A stretch of DNA of 64,000 bases, taken from Polyangium jinanense. GTDB taxonomy: Bacteria > Myxococcota > Polyangia > Polyangiales > Polyangiaceae. The stretch spans positions 1-64,000 of the forward strand of contig NZ_JAGTJJ010000006.1 in assembly GCF_028435365.1 (NCBI RefSeq), written 5' to 3'. Made by a program: the position numbers and the translations under genes. Below, piece after piece: positions 25,596-36,931 of the stretch. The notes under the pieces are model-generated. The model was not told where the DNA came from. It saw only the letters and a program-made list of their open reading frames with translations, and did not search any database. The number at the start of each line of letters is the position of its first letter. The first letter of the stretch is position 1.

Positions 25596-27071
25596 ATGTG
25601 GAAGCCAAAGGAGCGCATCCGCCATCCCCTCCCCGAGGACCGGCCTCCCATGGCCGACGAGGCCGCTCGCTCGCGCCTCTTCTCGCCGCTCACCCTCGCC
25701 TCCGGCCTCACGCTCGCCGATCGCACCTGGGTGCCCGCCATGGTCCCGTGGCGCGCGACGGAGGAGGGGTTCGTCACGAAGGACGTGCTCGACTGGTACG
25801 GCCGCTTCGCCGAGGGACAGCCGGGCGTGCTCGTTGTCGAGGCAACCGGGATCCGGGACGTCCCGAGCGGGCCGCTCCTGCGCATCGGGCACGATCGGTT
25901 CGTCCCCGGGCTCACCGAGCTCACGCGCCGCGTCCGCGAAACGAGCGGCGGCCGCACCCGCCTCTTCCTCCAGATCATCGATTTCCTGCGCATCCGCAGG
26001 CGCCCGCCGCACGAAAAATTCCTGGAGACGCACCTCGCCCTCACCCCGGCGCACCGGAAGAACCTGGAGCGCGAGACCGGCGACGCCTGGTGGGCCGAAG
26101 CCCCCGACGCGAGCATCCGCGAGTTTTTGCGGACCACAAGCGACGACATGCTCGATCGGATCCTCGATCCCCGCGAGCTCGAAGCGCTCCGCTTCGGGGC
26201 GCGCGAGCGTGTCACCGACGTCCACGAGCCCCACATTCGCGACCTTCCCCGCACCCTGCCTTCGCTCTTCGCCGAGGCCGCAAAACGCGCGAAGGACGCC
26301 GGGTTCGACGGCGTCGAGCTGCATTACGCGCACGCCTACACGATGGCCTCGTTCCTCTCCGCCCGGAACGATCGAAAGGACGGTTATGGCGGCTCGCGCG
26401 ACGCACGCGCCCGCCTACCGCTCGAGGTCCATGCCGCCGTGCGCGAGGCCGTCGGCCGCTCGTATACCGTCGGATGCCGCTTCCTCTGCGACGAGATCAT
26501 CGAAGGCGGCAGCCGCATCGACGACGCGATCCATTACGCCCTCCTCTTCGCCCGCGCCGGCATGGATTTTATTTCCCTGTCCACGGGCGGCAAATTCGAG
26601 GATTCGAAGCAACCCAAGGTCGGCGAGGCCGCCTATCCCTACACCGGGCCGAGCGGCTACGAGTGCATGCCCACCGCCCTCTCCGACGCGCGTGGCCCCT
26701 TCGCGCGCCACGTCGAAAAGCAGGCCCGCATTCGCGCCGCCCTCCGCGCCGAGGGCCTCGAAACGCCCACCGTCGCCGCCGGCGGCATTGGCACGTTCGT
26801 CCAGGCCGAATCGATCCTCGCCCGCGGCGAGGCCGATCTCATTGCCGCGGCGCGCCAATCCCTCGCCGATCCCGACTGGTTCCAGAAGCACCGCGAAGGC
26901 CGCGGCGCCGAGGTGCGACGCTGCATCTACTCGAATTACTGCGAGGCGCTCGATCAGCGCCACCGCCAGGTCACCTGCCAGCTCTGGGATCGTCAGGATC
27001 TCGACGATCCGGACGCGCCGCGCAGCGCAGAGGGAAACCGCAGGCTCGTCGCCCCCCGCTGGGATCGGTGA
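25596..27071 (+). CDS. Old Yellow Enzyme-type NADH:flavin oxidoreductase, barrel only
   Basis: A 491-residue FMN-dependent TIM-barrel reductase. OYE features: LFSPLTLASGLTLADRTWVPAM at residues 28-49 (given by position), DGVELHYAHAYTMASFLS in place of the canonical H-x-A-H loop, ARNDRKDGYGGS, and a phosphate-binding GGIGT near the end. It lacks the Fe-S and FAD domains of long 2,4-dienoyl-CoA reductase-like enzymes, ending instead with a Cys-containing tail (CIYSNYCEALDQ then VTCQLWD). A start at 25650 is possible, but the first residues MWKPKERIRH look native to this subgroup. It stands 1 kb after the CoA-ester operon, divergent from the Rpn-like gene; a link to aromatic reduction is speculative. 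Confidence 0.85.
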   Translation: MWKPKERIRHPLPEDRPPMADEAARSRLFSPLTLASGLTLADRTWVPAMVPWRATEEGFVTKDVLDWYGRFAEGQPGVLVVEATGIRDVPSGPLLRIGHDRFVPGLTELTRRVRETSGGRTRLFLQIIDFLRIRRRPPHEKFLETHLALTPAHRKNLERETGDAWWAEAPDASIREFLRTTSDDMLDRILDPRELEALRFGARERVTDVHEPHIRDLPRTLPSLFAEAAKRAKDAGFDGVELHYAHAYTMASFLSARNDRKDGYGGSRDARARLPLEVHAAVREAVGRSYTVGCRFLCDEIIEGGSRIDDAIHYALLFARAGMDFISLSTGGKFEDSKQPKVGEAAYPYTGPSGYECMPTALSDARGPFARHVEKQARIRAALRAEGLETPTVAAGGIGTFVQAESILARGEADLIAAARQSLADPDWFQKHREGRGAEVRRCIYSNYCEALDQRHRQVTCQLWDRQDLDDPDAPRSAEGNRRLVAPRWDR

Positions 27072-27136
27072 TTCGTGTATTCTTACCGGAGCAGCGCCCC
27101 GCCCCGCGGGCGCCCTTGAAGAAAGAGTGGCTTTCC

Positions 27137-27850
27137 ATGAATACACGTTGCCTCACCGCATTCGCCCTCGTCGGCCTCGGCGTCCTTTCGGGCTGCAAGG
27201 AGACGGTCGACTCGCAGAACGTCAAGACCGGCGGCATCGCGGCCATCCTCTCCGCCACCGCCGAAAGCGATACCGAGACCCGCCTCATCGCCACGCTCAA
27301 GGTGGGCGGCGACGAGAGCAACACCTACGTCGACCTCTCGGGCGGCGACCGCATCTTCGCCTCGGGGGGTGACAAGCGCGTCGAGATGCAGACCCAGGAT
27401 ACCGGCGTCTACGAGGCCGAGTTCGACACCGCCGCCGAAGGCACCGAGTTCGCCGTCGACCTCCAGCGCGCGGACGGCGACAATGCGCCCTCGAGCCGCG
27501 GCACCTTGCCCGCGCCCTTCACGCTCACCCTTGCCCAGACGTCCGCCTCGCGCGCCGCCGCTCTCGAGGTCACCTGGACCCCGTCCGGCTCGAACGACGA
27601 CGTGCGCATCGAGCTCAACGGCCCCTGCATCTTCCTCGAAACCATCGACGTCCCCGGCGACACCGGCAAGCACACGATCCCGGCCAATTCGCTGAAGGTC
27701 ACGGGCACGATGGACCAGCCGCCTCCCACGTGCGACGTCAACATCGAGATGACCCGCTCGCGCCGCGGCACCCCGGACTCCGCCTTCGACAGCGAAAGCT
27801 CGTTCGTCCTCCAACAAGTTCGCACCGGCAAGTTCACCTCGACGCCCTGA
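27137..27850 (+). CDS. Lipoprotein of unknown function (paralogue of 41631-42311)
   Basis: A 237-residue predicted lipoprotein, signal peptide ending LSGC with Cys20. The mature protein has two beta-rich parts: the first includes YVDLSGGDRIFASGG, the second PAPFTLTLAQTSASRAAALEVTW and ends with Cys-containing strands. It shares this organisation and several segments with the lipoprotein at 41631-42311 (for example, DRIFA with DRLSL; PAPFTLTL with PPPFSIVV; a conserved late C-D pair). Function unknown; the second part could be a fibronectin- or Ig-like module. It follows the OYE gene by 65 bases. Confidence 0.7.
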   Translation: MNTRCLTAFALVGLGVLSGCKETVDSQNVKTGGIAAILSATAESDTETRLIATLKVGGDESNTYVDLSGGDRIFASGGDKRVEMQTQDTGVYEAEFDTAAEGTEFAVDLQRADGDNAPSSRGTLPAPFTLTLAQTSASRAAALEVTWTPSGSNDDVRIELNGPCIFLETIDVPGDTGKHTIPANSLKVTGTMDQPPPTCDVNIEMTRSRRGTPDSAFDSESSFVLQQVRTGKFTSTP

Positions 27851-27857
27851 GCGGGAG

Positions 27858-27863
27858 TACACT
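27858..27863 (+). promoter_or_regulatory. -10 box before metallophosphoesterase gene
   Basis: TACACT is followed by eight bases and the ATG at 27872, with no ribosome site, so the transcript would be leaderless or nearly so. Confidence 0.5.
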
Positions 27864-27871
27864 GCGGGCGC

Positions 27872-29128
27872 ATGCCGACGCCCGCCCCTTCCCCTCGCCT
27901 CCTCGCCGTCCTCGGAATCGCCGCCTCGCTCGCCGCAGGTTGCAGCGATCCCTCCCCCGCCGAGCCTCCTCCTCCGCCCCCGCCCACGGACGATCGCTGT
28001 CCGGGCACCGGCGTGAGCAAGGGACCGTGGTCGCTCCGCGTCGATCGCACCTCCGCCGTCGTCCGCTGGGAGGCGTGCCGGGAAGGCGTCGCGGGCGGGG
28101 TCGTCTTCACGCCCGAGGGCGGCGAGGCGCGCGAAGCGACCTCGACCGTCACGACGTACGAGGTCCCCACGACACGCAAAGCGGTCCTCGATCCGAGCGC
28201 GCCGCCCGACGAGGCCGGCACCTACTGGACCCACGAGGCCGTCCTTTCGAACCTCACGCCCGGCGCTTGCGTCGAATACCACCTCGCCGCCGATCCCGCG
28301 GCGAAAGGCCGCGTCTGCGCCGCCAAACCCGACGGCGCGGATCTCCGCTTCCTCGCCATCGGCGACACGAACCCGGGCCTCAATCGTCTCACCTTGAAGG
28401 TGCTCGACAAGGTCCTGCCGATGAACCCCGATTTCACGCTGCACGGCGGCGACATTCAATATTACGAATCCGGCCTCGAGACCTACGCGTCCTGGTTCCC
28501 CGCCATGCGCCCCATGCTCGCGCAGGGCGCGTTTTTCCCGGCCCTCGGCAATCACGAGCTCGAGGTCCCCGAGGAATACGAGGCCTATTATCGACGCTTC
28601 TTCGGCAACGCCGGGTTCGACGGCGCGGGCGACCATTACCGCTTCGAATCGGGCGGCGTGTGGTTCTTCTCCCTCGACACGGAACAACCCCTCGGCCTCG
28701 CCTCCGAACAGGGACAATGGCTCTCCCAATCCCTCGCCGACGCGGCGTCGAAGCCCGGGTATCGATTCTCGGTGGTCTTTCTCCACAAGCCGATCGTCAC
28801 ATGCGGGGACAAATCCGACGATCCCGCGACACGCGCCGAGCTCGAACCGCTCTTCGTGCAGCACGGGGTGAAGCTCGTGATCCAGGCCCACATGCACGGC
28901 TACGAGCGATTCGCTTTCCCCGACATCACGTGGATCACGACGGGCGGCGGCGGCGCCTCGCTCGCGAACGTGGACGAGAACGTCGATCGCCCCATCTGCG
29001 CGATGCGCGCCGCGTCGGGCACCGTCCGCCACGCCGTCGTCCTCGACGCAACGGGCACGACGCTCTCCGGCCAGGTGATTGACGACAAAGGGGCCGTCTG
29101 GGATACCTTCACCCTCGAAGGCCCCTGA
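27872..29128 (+). CDS. Purple-acid-phosphatase-like metallophosphoesterase lipoprotein
   Basis: A 418-residue predicted lipoprotein (signal ending SLAAGC, Cys24, then a Pro-rich linker). An N-terminal fibronectin-like domain about residues 50-150 precedes a calcineurin-like metallophosphoesterase. Metal-ligand motifs are in order: AIGDTN, GGDIQYY, GNHE, HKP and HMHGYER, as in purple acid phosphatases. It probably hydrolyses phosphomonoesters outside the cytoplasm, releasing phosphate. A TACACT box eight bases upstream and no ribosome site suggest leaderless translation. The neighbours are secreted proteins of unknown role. Confidence 0.87.
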   Translation: MPTPAPSPRLLAVLGIAASLAAGCSDPSPAEPPPPPPPTDDRCPGTGVSKGPWSLRVDRTSAVVRWEACREGVAGGVVFTPEGGEAREATSTVTTYEVPTTRKAVLDPSAPPDEAGTYWTHEAVLSNLTPGACVEYHLAADPAAKGRVCAAKPDGADLRFLAIGDTNPGLNRLTLKVLDKVLPMNPDFTLHGGDIQYYESGLETYASWFPAMRPMLAQGAFFPALGNHELEVPEEYEAYYRRFFGNAGFDGAGDHYRFESGGVWFFSLDTEQPLGLASEQGQWLSQSLADAASKPGYRFSVVFLHKPIVTCGDKSDDPATRAELEPLFVQHGVKLVIQAHMHGYERFAFPDITWITTGGGGASLANVDENVDRPICAMRAASGTVRHAVVLDATGTTLSGQVIDDKGAVWDTFTLEGP

Positions 29129-29167
29129 CGCATCGCCCCAAAATGTGATCGTCTCGGCGAACGCTCC

Positions 29168-29197
29168 TTGACGCCGAGAAGCCCTCCTCGATACTAA
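29168..29197 (+). promoter_or_regulatory. Promoter of barrel-like protein gene, leaderless
   Basis: TTGACG (29168-29173), an 18-base gap, TACTAA (29192-29197), then six bases to the ATG at 29204. No Shine-Dalgarno is present. Confidence 0.55.
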
Positions 29198-29203
29198 ATC
29201 TCC

Positions 29204-29842
29204 ATGCGACGCGGCGTTTGCCTGGGAAAAGCCGGCCTCCTCTCGCTCTCTTGCGCCGCCCTGCTGCTCTTTTCGAGCGCGGCCCGCGCCGACGACGATG
29301 AAGATCCGCGGCGGCTCAAGCCGAAGTACGGCCTGGCCGGCATCGGCTTCCACATCGAGGCCGGCGCCGGCGTCTACCAGGTCGTCGGGCAAGGCGGGCT
29401 CGTCCCGGGCATCTACCCCCGCGCCGCGCTCGAGCTGCACCTCGGACCGCATTTTTCGATCCCGGTCGTCGCCCGCTTCCAGACGGCCATCGACCCGAAC
29501 GCCGGCGTGCCCGACTTCGCGCAGCTCTCGGTCGCGCCCGGCATCAACTTCCGTCTGCGCGAGCTCGATTGGCCCATCGCCCTCGTGTTCGGCGCCGCCG
29601 TGCGCATCGGCCGCTTCTCCGCGAGCCAAAAGCTCGTCGACGCGGACTTCCAGACGACCCCCGACGCCGGCACCGAGGAAGCGCTCGGCTTTCCCCTCGC
29701 GCCCGAGGCCACGGCCAAGCTCGAATGGTGGATCGCGCCGCTGTTCGTCGCCAAGGTCAGCGCCACCTACGCGCCGGTCTTCGTGAACAAGCAGCCGATC
29801 CACAACGTCGAGGAAGCCCTGGCGATCGCGCTCGTATTTTGA
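29204..29842 (+). CDS. Exported barrel-like protein
   Basis: A 212-residue protein with a signal peptide ending near AARADD (about residue 29). The mature part shows alternating amphipathic strands with aromatic girdle residues, such as GIGFHIEAGAGVYQVVGQ and AALELHLGPHFSIPVVARFQ, suggesting a small outer-membrane beta-barrel. No close family is recognised. It is transcribed from its own promoter (29168-29197) and is followed by a hairpin at 29857-29875 before the RsbQ-like gene. Confidence 0.65.
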   Translation: MRRGVCLGKAGLLSLSCAALLLFSSAARADDDEDPRRLKPKYGLAGIGFHIEAGAGVYQVVGQGGLVPGIYPRAALELHLGPHFSIPVVARFQTAIDPNAGVPDFAQLSVAPGINFRLRELDWPIALVFGAAVRIGRFSASQKLVDADFQTTPDAGTEEALGFPLAPEATAKLEWWIAPLFVAKVSATYAPVFVNKQPIHNVEEALAIALVF

Positions 29843-29856
29843 CGCCTCCGGGGAAA

Positions 29857-29875
29857 GCGAGGGCACGATCCTCGC
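29857..29875. terminator. Hairpin after the barrel-like gene
   Basis: GCGAGG and CCTCGC pair perfectly around seven bases, with flanking GGAAA and TTTCC extending the stem past a C-rich bulge. There is no T-run. Confidence 0.45.
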
Positions 29876-29914
29876 CCCCTTTCCACGCGGCCATTCCCTT
29901 CCTTTCCTCGCGCA

Positions 29915-29937
29915 GGGCTCGTAACCTCGACGAGCCC
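29915..29937. promoter_or_regulatory. Inverted repeat flanking the -10 box of the RsbQ-like/kinase operon
   Basis: GGGCTCG (29915-29921) and CGAGCCC (29931-29937) are perfect 7-base arms enclosing TAACCT (29922-29927), a candidate -10 box 13 bases before the ATG at 29941. A bound regulator would cover the promoter. There is no ribosome site. Confidence 0.45.
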
Positions 29938-29940
29938 CCC

Positions 29941-30743
29941 ATGCCTCTCGCTCCTTCCCAGCAAAACAACGCGCGCATCCTCGGCGCTGGCGACACGACG
30001 ATCGTCCTCGCCCACGGGTTCGGGACCGACCAGACGGCATGGCGGCACCAGATGCCCGCCCTCGCCGAACGGCACCGCGTCCTCGTCTTCGACAACGTGG
30101 GCGCGGGGCGCTCGGACCTCTCCGCCTACAGCCCGCGCCGCTACCAGAGCCTGCGCAGCTACGCGATCGACGTGCTCAACCTGCTGGAGGAGCTCGCCCT
30201 CGAAGACGTGGTCTTCGTCGGCCACTCGATGAGCGGCATGATCGGCCTGCTCGCCGCGATCGAAGAGCCGCGCCGCTTCCGCAAGCTCGTCCTGCTCGGC
30301 GCCTCGCCCCGCTACCTCGACGACGAGGGCTACGAGGGAGGCTTCAAGCGGGCCGACCTCGACGGGCTCTACGAGGCGATGCAGACGAACTACCACGCCT
30401 GGGCCAGTGGGTTCGCCCCGATCGTGACGGGTAACCCCGACAAACCGGACCTCGCCCGCGACTTCGCCCACACCCTGCTCGCGATGCGGCCGGACATCGC
30501 CCTCACCGTCGCCCACATCATCTTCGAGTCCGACCACCGCGCGGATCTCCCGAACCTCGAGGTCCCGACGCTCGTGCTCCAGTCGCAGGCGGACGTCGCC
30601 GTCCCCATGTCGGTCGGCACGTTCCTCGCGAGCCACATTCCCCGCGCCGAGCTCCATGTCCTCGACGCGACCGGCCACACGCCGCACTGGAGCGCCCCGG
30701 AGCAGGTGACGAGCGCGATCCTCTCGTTCGCCGCCTCCGCGTG

Positions 30744-30744
<1 letters not shown>
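29941..30744 (+). CDS. RsbQ-like alpha/beta hydrolase
   Basis: A 267-residue hydrolase with strong likeness to Bacillus RsbQ: AHGFGTDQTAW, FDNVGAGRSDL, SPRRYQSLRSYAIDVLNL and GHSMSG. The catalytic triad is intact and almost in register with RsbQ (S96, D219, H247): Ser96, Asp218 and His246. RsbQ is the partner of the PAS-phosphatase RsbP in the general stress response, and its plant relatives KAI2 and D14 are small-molecule receptors. Here the stop codon shares one base with the start of a hybrid histidine kinase, so a hydrolase/kinase signalling pair is likely. The ligand is unknown. Confidence in family is high; in partnership, moderate. Confidence 0.9.
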
Positions 30745-33608
<2,864 letters not shown>

Positions 33609-33614
33609 GTCCGG

Positions 33615-33630
33615 TCCCGCGGGTGCGGGA
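33615..33630. terminator. Hairpin between the kinase and FadL-like genes
   Basis: TCCCGC and GCGGGA pair perfectly around GGGT seven bases after the kinase stop, in an 81-base convergent gap. There is no T-run. Confidence 0.45.
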
Positions 33631-33689
33631 ACGATTGCGCAGAGAGCACGCGGGTGCCCTTCGGAATGTCGACGCGCACGCCGGCGGCG

Positions 33690-35141
33690 CTAGAACCGCG
33701 CTTTCGCATGCCCGCCGAGGTATCCGATCGCCATCGTGTACCTGCCATTGGCGACGTCGCTCCGCGAGGTCGTCACCGTCCGCGGCAGGATCCCCTGCGC
33801 GCGCGCGTCGGCGTGCAGGTCGAGCCATTGCGTCGCCCGGACCACGGCCCCGAGGCCGCCGATGAAACGGTGCCCGTCCGGCGAGCCCACGTCGATCGTC
33901 TCGTCGGGTGAGGCCGGCGATTGATACCCGACCGTCGCCGACATCGTGAAAAGCCGCGAGATCGCGAACCGCCCATTGGCCTCCACCCACACCGTGTCGT
34001 TCCATTTCCGCGGCAGGATCGCCCGCACCGAGGGGCCGATCCCGAGTTTCGGCTGCGCGAGCGAAGGCGATCGGGACGTCACGACGAACGCGTCCACGTC
34101 CGAATAGGTGACGTACTGGACGAACCCGTCGACGCGGAAGGCGCTCGTCGCCTGATACGACGCGCCGGCCGTGATCCGCTTCGGGAGCCGGAACGCAAGC
34201 TCGGCGTCTCCTTCCACGAGGGGCGGATATCGGAGCCCCTGCGCGGCGAGGTCCTGCGTGAAAAACGGATCGTTCTTGTCGAGCGCGAAGCGGCCGCGAT
34301 AACGCATCTGCGCGCCGTGCTGGTAGGCGAGCGCGAGGCGCACGTCCGCGGAGGGCTGATACAGAACGCCAACATTGAAGGAGACCCCGTGGCTCAGGGC
34401 GTTCGTGAGCGAAAAGGGCCGAGACAGCACGTCGAGCTCACGCACGTGGCTAGGCGCGTTCGGCCCGAACTCGTTTGGCTGGCCAATCGGTGGATTCGAG
34501 AACGCGTGCTGGATTTCAGGCAGCTCCGCCAGATCTTGCTTCTTGCGGAGGCTCGCGAGCCCGCCCACGTACGAGACGCCCGCGCCGAACGAGAGGTTTG
34601 GCAGGACGCGCAGGGCCGCGCTCGCGGTCACGTAGGACGCCACGATGAAGGCCTGCTGGAGCTGCCACGCCTGCGGACCGTTCGCCGGAAAGTCGAGGGC
34701 TGCCGCATAAGGCACGTACGCGCCGAGCCCGAGGACGAGCCGGCGCTGAGCCATGGGCAACGCGAAGAAAAGATCCCCTGTCGGCGCGAGGGGCGTCGCC
34801 GCCACCTCCTCGGAAAAACCTCGCTTGCCGGGGTCCGTCTCGCCGGTCGCCATGGGGCCGCGCAATCGCAAGCTGTCGGGCGTCTGGTAAACCCCACGCC
34901 GCTCGCGACGATACCCGACCCTCCCTGCGACGAGGCCCGCGCCGCCGAAAAGCTCGGGGCGCTCGATATCGGCGAGCGCAGCGGGGTTCCAGTGGATGGC
35001 TGCGCCATCGGAGATCGTCGGCCCGGATTGCCCGCTCCCCACGAGCGGCGCGTCGAGCCCGGAGGCGCCCGCGCTTTGAGATGCGACGAGCGAGCCGAGG
35101 ACGAGGGGCAGGGACGCGATACGCAGCGGACGACGTGACAT
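33690..35141 (-). CDS. FadL/OmpP1/TodX-type outer-membrane channel
   Basis: A 483-residue exported protein of usual length for the FadL family of hydrophobic-substrate channels. The signal peptide ends near SAGA (about residue 27). The mature start GLDAPLVGSG followed by AAIHWNPAALA matches the family's hatch region (typically NPA). The rest alternates amphipathic strands, with a late aromatic C-terminus. It is third in an operon whose first two genes are homologous large lipoproteins, 23 bases after the second. The RBS is a GGGGGAGAG run just upstream of the ATG. Likely role: passive uptake or export of a lipid or hydrophobic compound, aided by the lipoproteins. Confidence 0.85.
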   Translation of the reverse strand: MSRRPLRIASLPLVLGSLVASQSAGASGLDAPLVGSGQSGPTISDGAAIHWNPAALADIERPELFGGAGLVAGRVGYRRERRGVYQTPDSLRLRGPMATGETDPGKRGFSEEVAATPLAPTGDLFFALPMAQRRLVLGLGAYVPYAAALDFPANGPQAWQLQQAFIVASYVTASAALRVLPNLSFGAGVSYVGGLASLRKKQDLAELPEIQHAFSNPPIGQPNEFGPNAPSHVRELDVLSRPFSLTNALSHGVSFNVGVLYQPSADVRLALAYQHGAQMRYRGRFALDKNDPFFTQDLAAQGLRYPPLVEGDAELAFRLPKRITAGASYQATSAFRVDGFVQYVTYSDVDAFVVTSRSPSLAQPKLGIGPSVRAILPRKWNDTVWVEANGRFAISRLFTMSATVGYQSPASPDETIDVGSPDGHRFIGGLGAVVRATQWLDLHADARAQGILPRTVTTSRSDVANGRYTMAIGYLGGHAKARF

Positions 35142-35164
35142 GATGCTCTCCCCCTTCGATCGAT

Positions 35165-36931
35165 TCACGACGCGCGCGTCACGACGAGCGCGAGCCTGTG
35201 CAGGCTCGGCTTCTCCTCCGCGACGATCTCGAAGACGCGCCCCTCGGCGTCCTTCACGTAGAGCCGATCGCCCGGCTCGATACGCACCTTTTCGTGCGTG
35301 GTGTCCCCGTCGAGCTCGACACGCGAGGAGACCTTCCGCGTGAGCGTGGGATCCGCAAAGAAACCCGGGGTCGTGTAGGCATACGGCCGGACGGGTTTGC
35401 CCTCCGCGTCCTTGCGGATGTCCTCGGGCGCCACGAAATAGAGCCAATCCTCGGCGGTGCCCTCGGGCTGCACGTAAAAGAAATCGGCGTCGCCGCGGGT
35501 GTTTTGCGTCAGCGCCTCGGCCATGTCCCGGAGCGCCGCGGGGTTCGTCTCGATGTTCTCCCGGATCCGCGCGACGACCTCCTCCGTCCGCACGCCGACG
35601 GGCACGTCGTGCACGGGCATCACCACATTCGCCTCGCCCTCCACGAGCCCGCCGTCGTGCATGCGCGCTTGCGCGACTTCGAGCAGCATGTCCCAGTAAT
35701 AGGATGGCTGCGGCGGCGGCACTGTGAGGATCACGCTCGGATCCACGTCGATCTTCACCCAGCCTTCCGCGTCGATGCACACCCGTACGGCCTCGAAGGG
35801 ATCGGAGACCTCGCCCGCGGGCGAATACGTGGTGCAATGGGGCGAAATCCGCGCCGCGAGGCGCCGCCCCGTCTCGGCGAGGACCCGCTCCTCGGCCCAC
35901 GGCGCTGCATTCCAGACCGGCGAATTGCCGAGCGGCCGCGGATCGCGGCTCGTCCCGGGCGCGAGGTAGGTCGGGTCCTCCGCGATCGTCATCGTCATCT
36001 CCCGGATCGAGAGGTCCTCCGCGAGCCCCTGAACGTCGAGCCAATGGGGATCCGAGAAATCGAAGGCGTGGCCCATCTGCCCGCCGATCGAGTTCACACT
36101 GGCGACGCGGGCGTGCGAGGCGTCAATGCCCCGGTACGGCAGCGCATTCACGTCGAGTCGCACCGTCATCCGGAAGCCACCCTCGGCGGTCGAGAGGCCG
36201 GAGGCGGACCGGAGAAACCCCGGGTGCGCAGGGCCCTCCGGACGCGCCGGATCGAGCGGCGCCCGGCCAAACCGCTCCGAGAGGGAAGCAAAATCCGTGG
36301 CCACGTCGTAAAGGGTCAGGGCGATCTTGCCCTTCTCCACATCGTAAAACCCCTCGGGGTGATCGGCGGTCACCGGGCCACTGCGGACGCGCGCGCGCGG
36401 GTGCGTCGCGACAACCTGATCGAGCACGACGTCGGTGACGGCCGAGGGCGCAGCGAGCGGCTCGTTCGGCCCCACGCCCGCGAGATCCGCGAGGATCCGC
36501 GACGGCGAGATCCCGACCGCCTCGCCTACGGCCGTGAGCCCGGCGAGCGATGTGCCATCGAGCCGCGCGCTCGCCGGCGTCATGTTGAGCAGCGCGAACA
36601 TGTTCCACGCGGGCTGCGGCAGCGCCTTCGCCTCCTCCAGGGGAAGCCGCGTGAATCGATCGAGCGCATTCTCCACGAGCGGCCGGAGCTCCATGTCGAA
36701 GAGCCAGGTTTCTTCGAGCGTTTTTCGCGGCAACCGACGCAGCTCCTCCGGGCCGAGCGTCTGCGCGAAATCCTCCACGTCGAGCCGCAAGAACCGCAAG
36801 GTGACCTCGCGGCTCTCGCCCACGGCGAGCTCGCCTTCGGGCGGGGGCGGCGCGAGCGTGACGGGCTCGACGCAGCCCGCGGCCGAGGCGCCGAGGAGGG
36901 CGAGCAGGGCAGCGCATCGTTTCGTGGTCAT
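35165..36931 (-). CDS. Large lipoprotein A of FadL-linked tandem pair
   Basis: A 588-residue predicted lipoprotein (ASAAGC, Cys20). It is homologous over its full length to the upstream neighbour: NMTPASARLDGTSL corresponds to GMTPANTELSGTSL, LTLYDVATDFASL to VTLYDALKDLSTL, YYWDMLLEVAQ to FLWDLLAEVAQ, and LYFVAPEDIRKD to LYFVAPSDRKPD, with a shared C-terminal THEKVRIEPGDRLYV type segment. I know no named domain. Its ATG overlaps the upstream stop by four bases and the FadL-like gene follows, so the three are one unit. Inference: a periplasm- or surface-facing lipoprotein pair serving the channel. A lipid carrier or receptor is possible, and so is a structural role. Confidence 0.8.
   Translation of the reverse strand: MTTKRCAALLALLGASAAGCVEPVTLAPPPPEGELAVGESREVTLRFLRLDVEDFAQTLGPEELRRLPRKTLEETWLFDMELRPLVENALDRFTRLPLEEAKALPQPAWNMFALLNMTPASARLDGTSLAGLTAVGEAVGISPSRILADLAGVGPNEPLAAPSAVTDVVLDQVVATHPRARVRSGPVTADHPEGFYDVEKGKIALTLYDVATDFASLSERFGRAPLDPARPEGPAHPGFLRSASGLSTAEGGFRMTVRLDVNALPYRGIDASHARVASVNSIGGQMGHAFDFSDPHWLDVQGLAEDLSIREMTMTIAEDPTYLAPGTSRDPRPLGNSPVWNAAPWAEERVLAETGRRLAARISPHCTTYSPAGEVSDPFEAVRVCIDAEGWVKIDVDPSVILTVPPPQPSYYWDMLLEVAQARMHDGGLVEGEANVVMPVHDVPVGVRTEEVVARIRENIETNPAALRDMAEALTQNTRGDADFFYVQPEGTAEDWLYFVAPEDIRKDAEGKPVRPYAYTTPGFFADPTLTRKVSSRVELDGDTTHEKVRIEPGDRLYVKDAEGRVFEIVAEEKPSLHRLALVVTRAS

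Noticed and set aside
27083..30040. 985-codon minus-strand frame
   Set aside because: Spans several plus-strand genes with clear motifs; no start, signal or domain evidence.
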